This document shows positions 50,584 to 50,689 of a DNA stretch of 50,689 nucleotides, piece by piece. The notes beneath the pieces were generated by a model that ran no database searches, was not told the DNA's origin, and saw nothing but the letters and a program-made list of their open reading frames with translations. The position numbers were made by a program, and so were the translations under genes. Numbering within the stretch: position 1 is the stretch's first letter; each line of letters opens with the position of its first letter. Source of the DNA: Terasakiella pusilla DSM 6293 (GTDB lineage Bacteria; Pseudomonadota; Alphaproteobacteria; Rhodospirillales; Terasakiellaceae); NCBI RefSeq assembly GCF_000688235.1, contig NZ_JHYO01000029.1:1-50689 (forward strand), given 5' to 3'.

Positions 50584-50689
50584 CTAGCGTTTATGACCGG
50601 TGTGCAGTTTGCGCTCCAAAGCCTGACTGTATTTGGACATGCCAAAACAGAAGACCCAGAAACAAAAGGCCGCAAAAATATAGCCCTCT
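50584..50689 (-). CDS. amino-acid ABC transporter permease (aapM-like), C-terminal fragment
   Basis: The frame is open to the right edge of the window and ends at a TAG (50584-50586). The visible 34 residues, [20 protein letters not shown] followed by a tail ending KLHTGHKR, are the last transmembrane helix and tail of an Aap-type permease. Together with the adjacent ATPase gene this fits an aapJQMP operon running in from the right. Confidence 0.75.
   Translation of the reverse strand, partial: EGYIFAAFCFWVFCFGMSKYSQALERKLHTGHKR

Noticed and set aside
1-50689. CRISPR arrays, tRNA or rRNA genes
   Set aside because: I saw no regularly spaced repeats with unique spacers and no cloverleaf-forming sequence. 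The only repeated motifs are the short transposon-end, operator-like and arm-type repeats listed above.

Overview
This window reads as a chromosomal segment of a marine-type alphaproteobacterium. The taxonomic pointers are a zeta-type F1-ATPase inhibitor (DUF1476), a DUF3775 protein, an Aap-type general amino-acid ABC transporter and a complete periplasmic nitrate reductase operon. The balance suggests a Rhodospirillales-like organism, but the genus cannot be fixed from the sequence alone. Core genes have moderate GC. Two AT-richer blocks are clearly acquired DNA.

Layout. (1) 1-4829 is the glmS-proximal part of a decaying Tn7-like transposon. It sits 24 bp after the glmS stop codon, in the classical attTn7 position and orientation. 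It holds tnsA, a tnsB split by one in-frame TGA, and the first 64 codons of a probable tnsC, cut off by a complete IS3-family element (357-1586). A second IS3-family element runs off the left edge. (2) 4854-8030 is glmU-glmS (UDP-GlcNAc synthesis). (3) About 8120-14072 is a small (about 6 kb) integrated element between glmU and gph. It carries a Rep_trans-type replication initiator, two XRE regulators, a MerR-like excisionase, a tyrosine integrase, a trypco2-domain cargo gene on the opposite strand, two micro-ORFs and two groups of strong hairpins. No virion or conjugation genes are visible. (4) 14091-28152 is mostly housekeeping and sensory: gph, class II DAHP synthase, a lipoprotein, a CBS/DUF294 protein divergent from a Na+/solute symporter, a DMT exporter, YciI, NRDE, DUF1476, bioA, a SPOR protein, a Cache chemoreceptor and DUF3775. 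(5) 28252-35566 holds a large hybrid histidine kinase, a kinase-less membrane PAS protein and a YdiJ-like FAD/Fe-S dehydrogenase. (6) 35753-41970 is napFDAGHBC on the minus strand with a strong terminator. Next to it are a NarX-like (PilJ-type input) histidine kinase, a STAS-domain gene split at an A9 tract and a LuxR-family response regulator. (7) 44831-50689 encodes envelope lipid/sugar enzymes (GT4 glycosyltransferase, LpxH-like phosphoesterase, lipid kinase, two TIGR04282/04283-type transferases), rnhB and the 3' part of an aap amino-acid transporter operon.

Functional links. The nap genes give periplasmic nitrate reduction: NapC and NapGH deliver quinol electrons to NapB and NapA, while NapD and NapF assist maturation. 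The adjacent kinase, STAS protein and regulator form a plausible local control circuit. glmU and glmS act in one pathway, and their flanks have been hit by two unrelated mobile elements.

The most novel-looking part is the 8.1-14.1 kb element: rolling-circle-type Rep, integrase, hairpin arrays and a trypco2 conflict-associated gene. Next in interest are the exact attTn7 junction with its recently broken transposase genes and the A9-frameshifted STAS gene.
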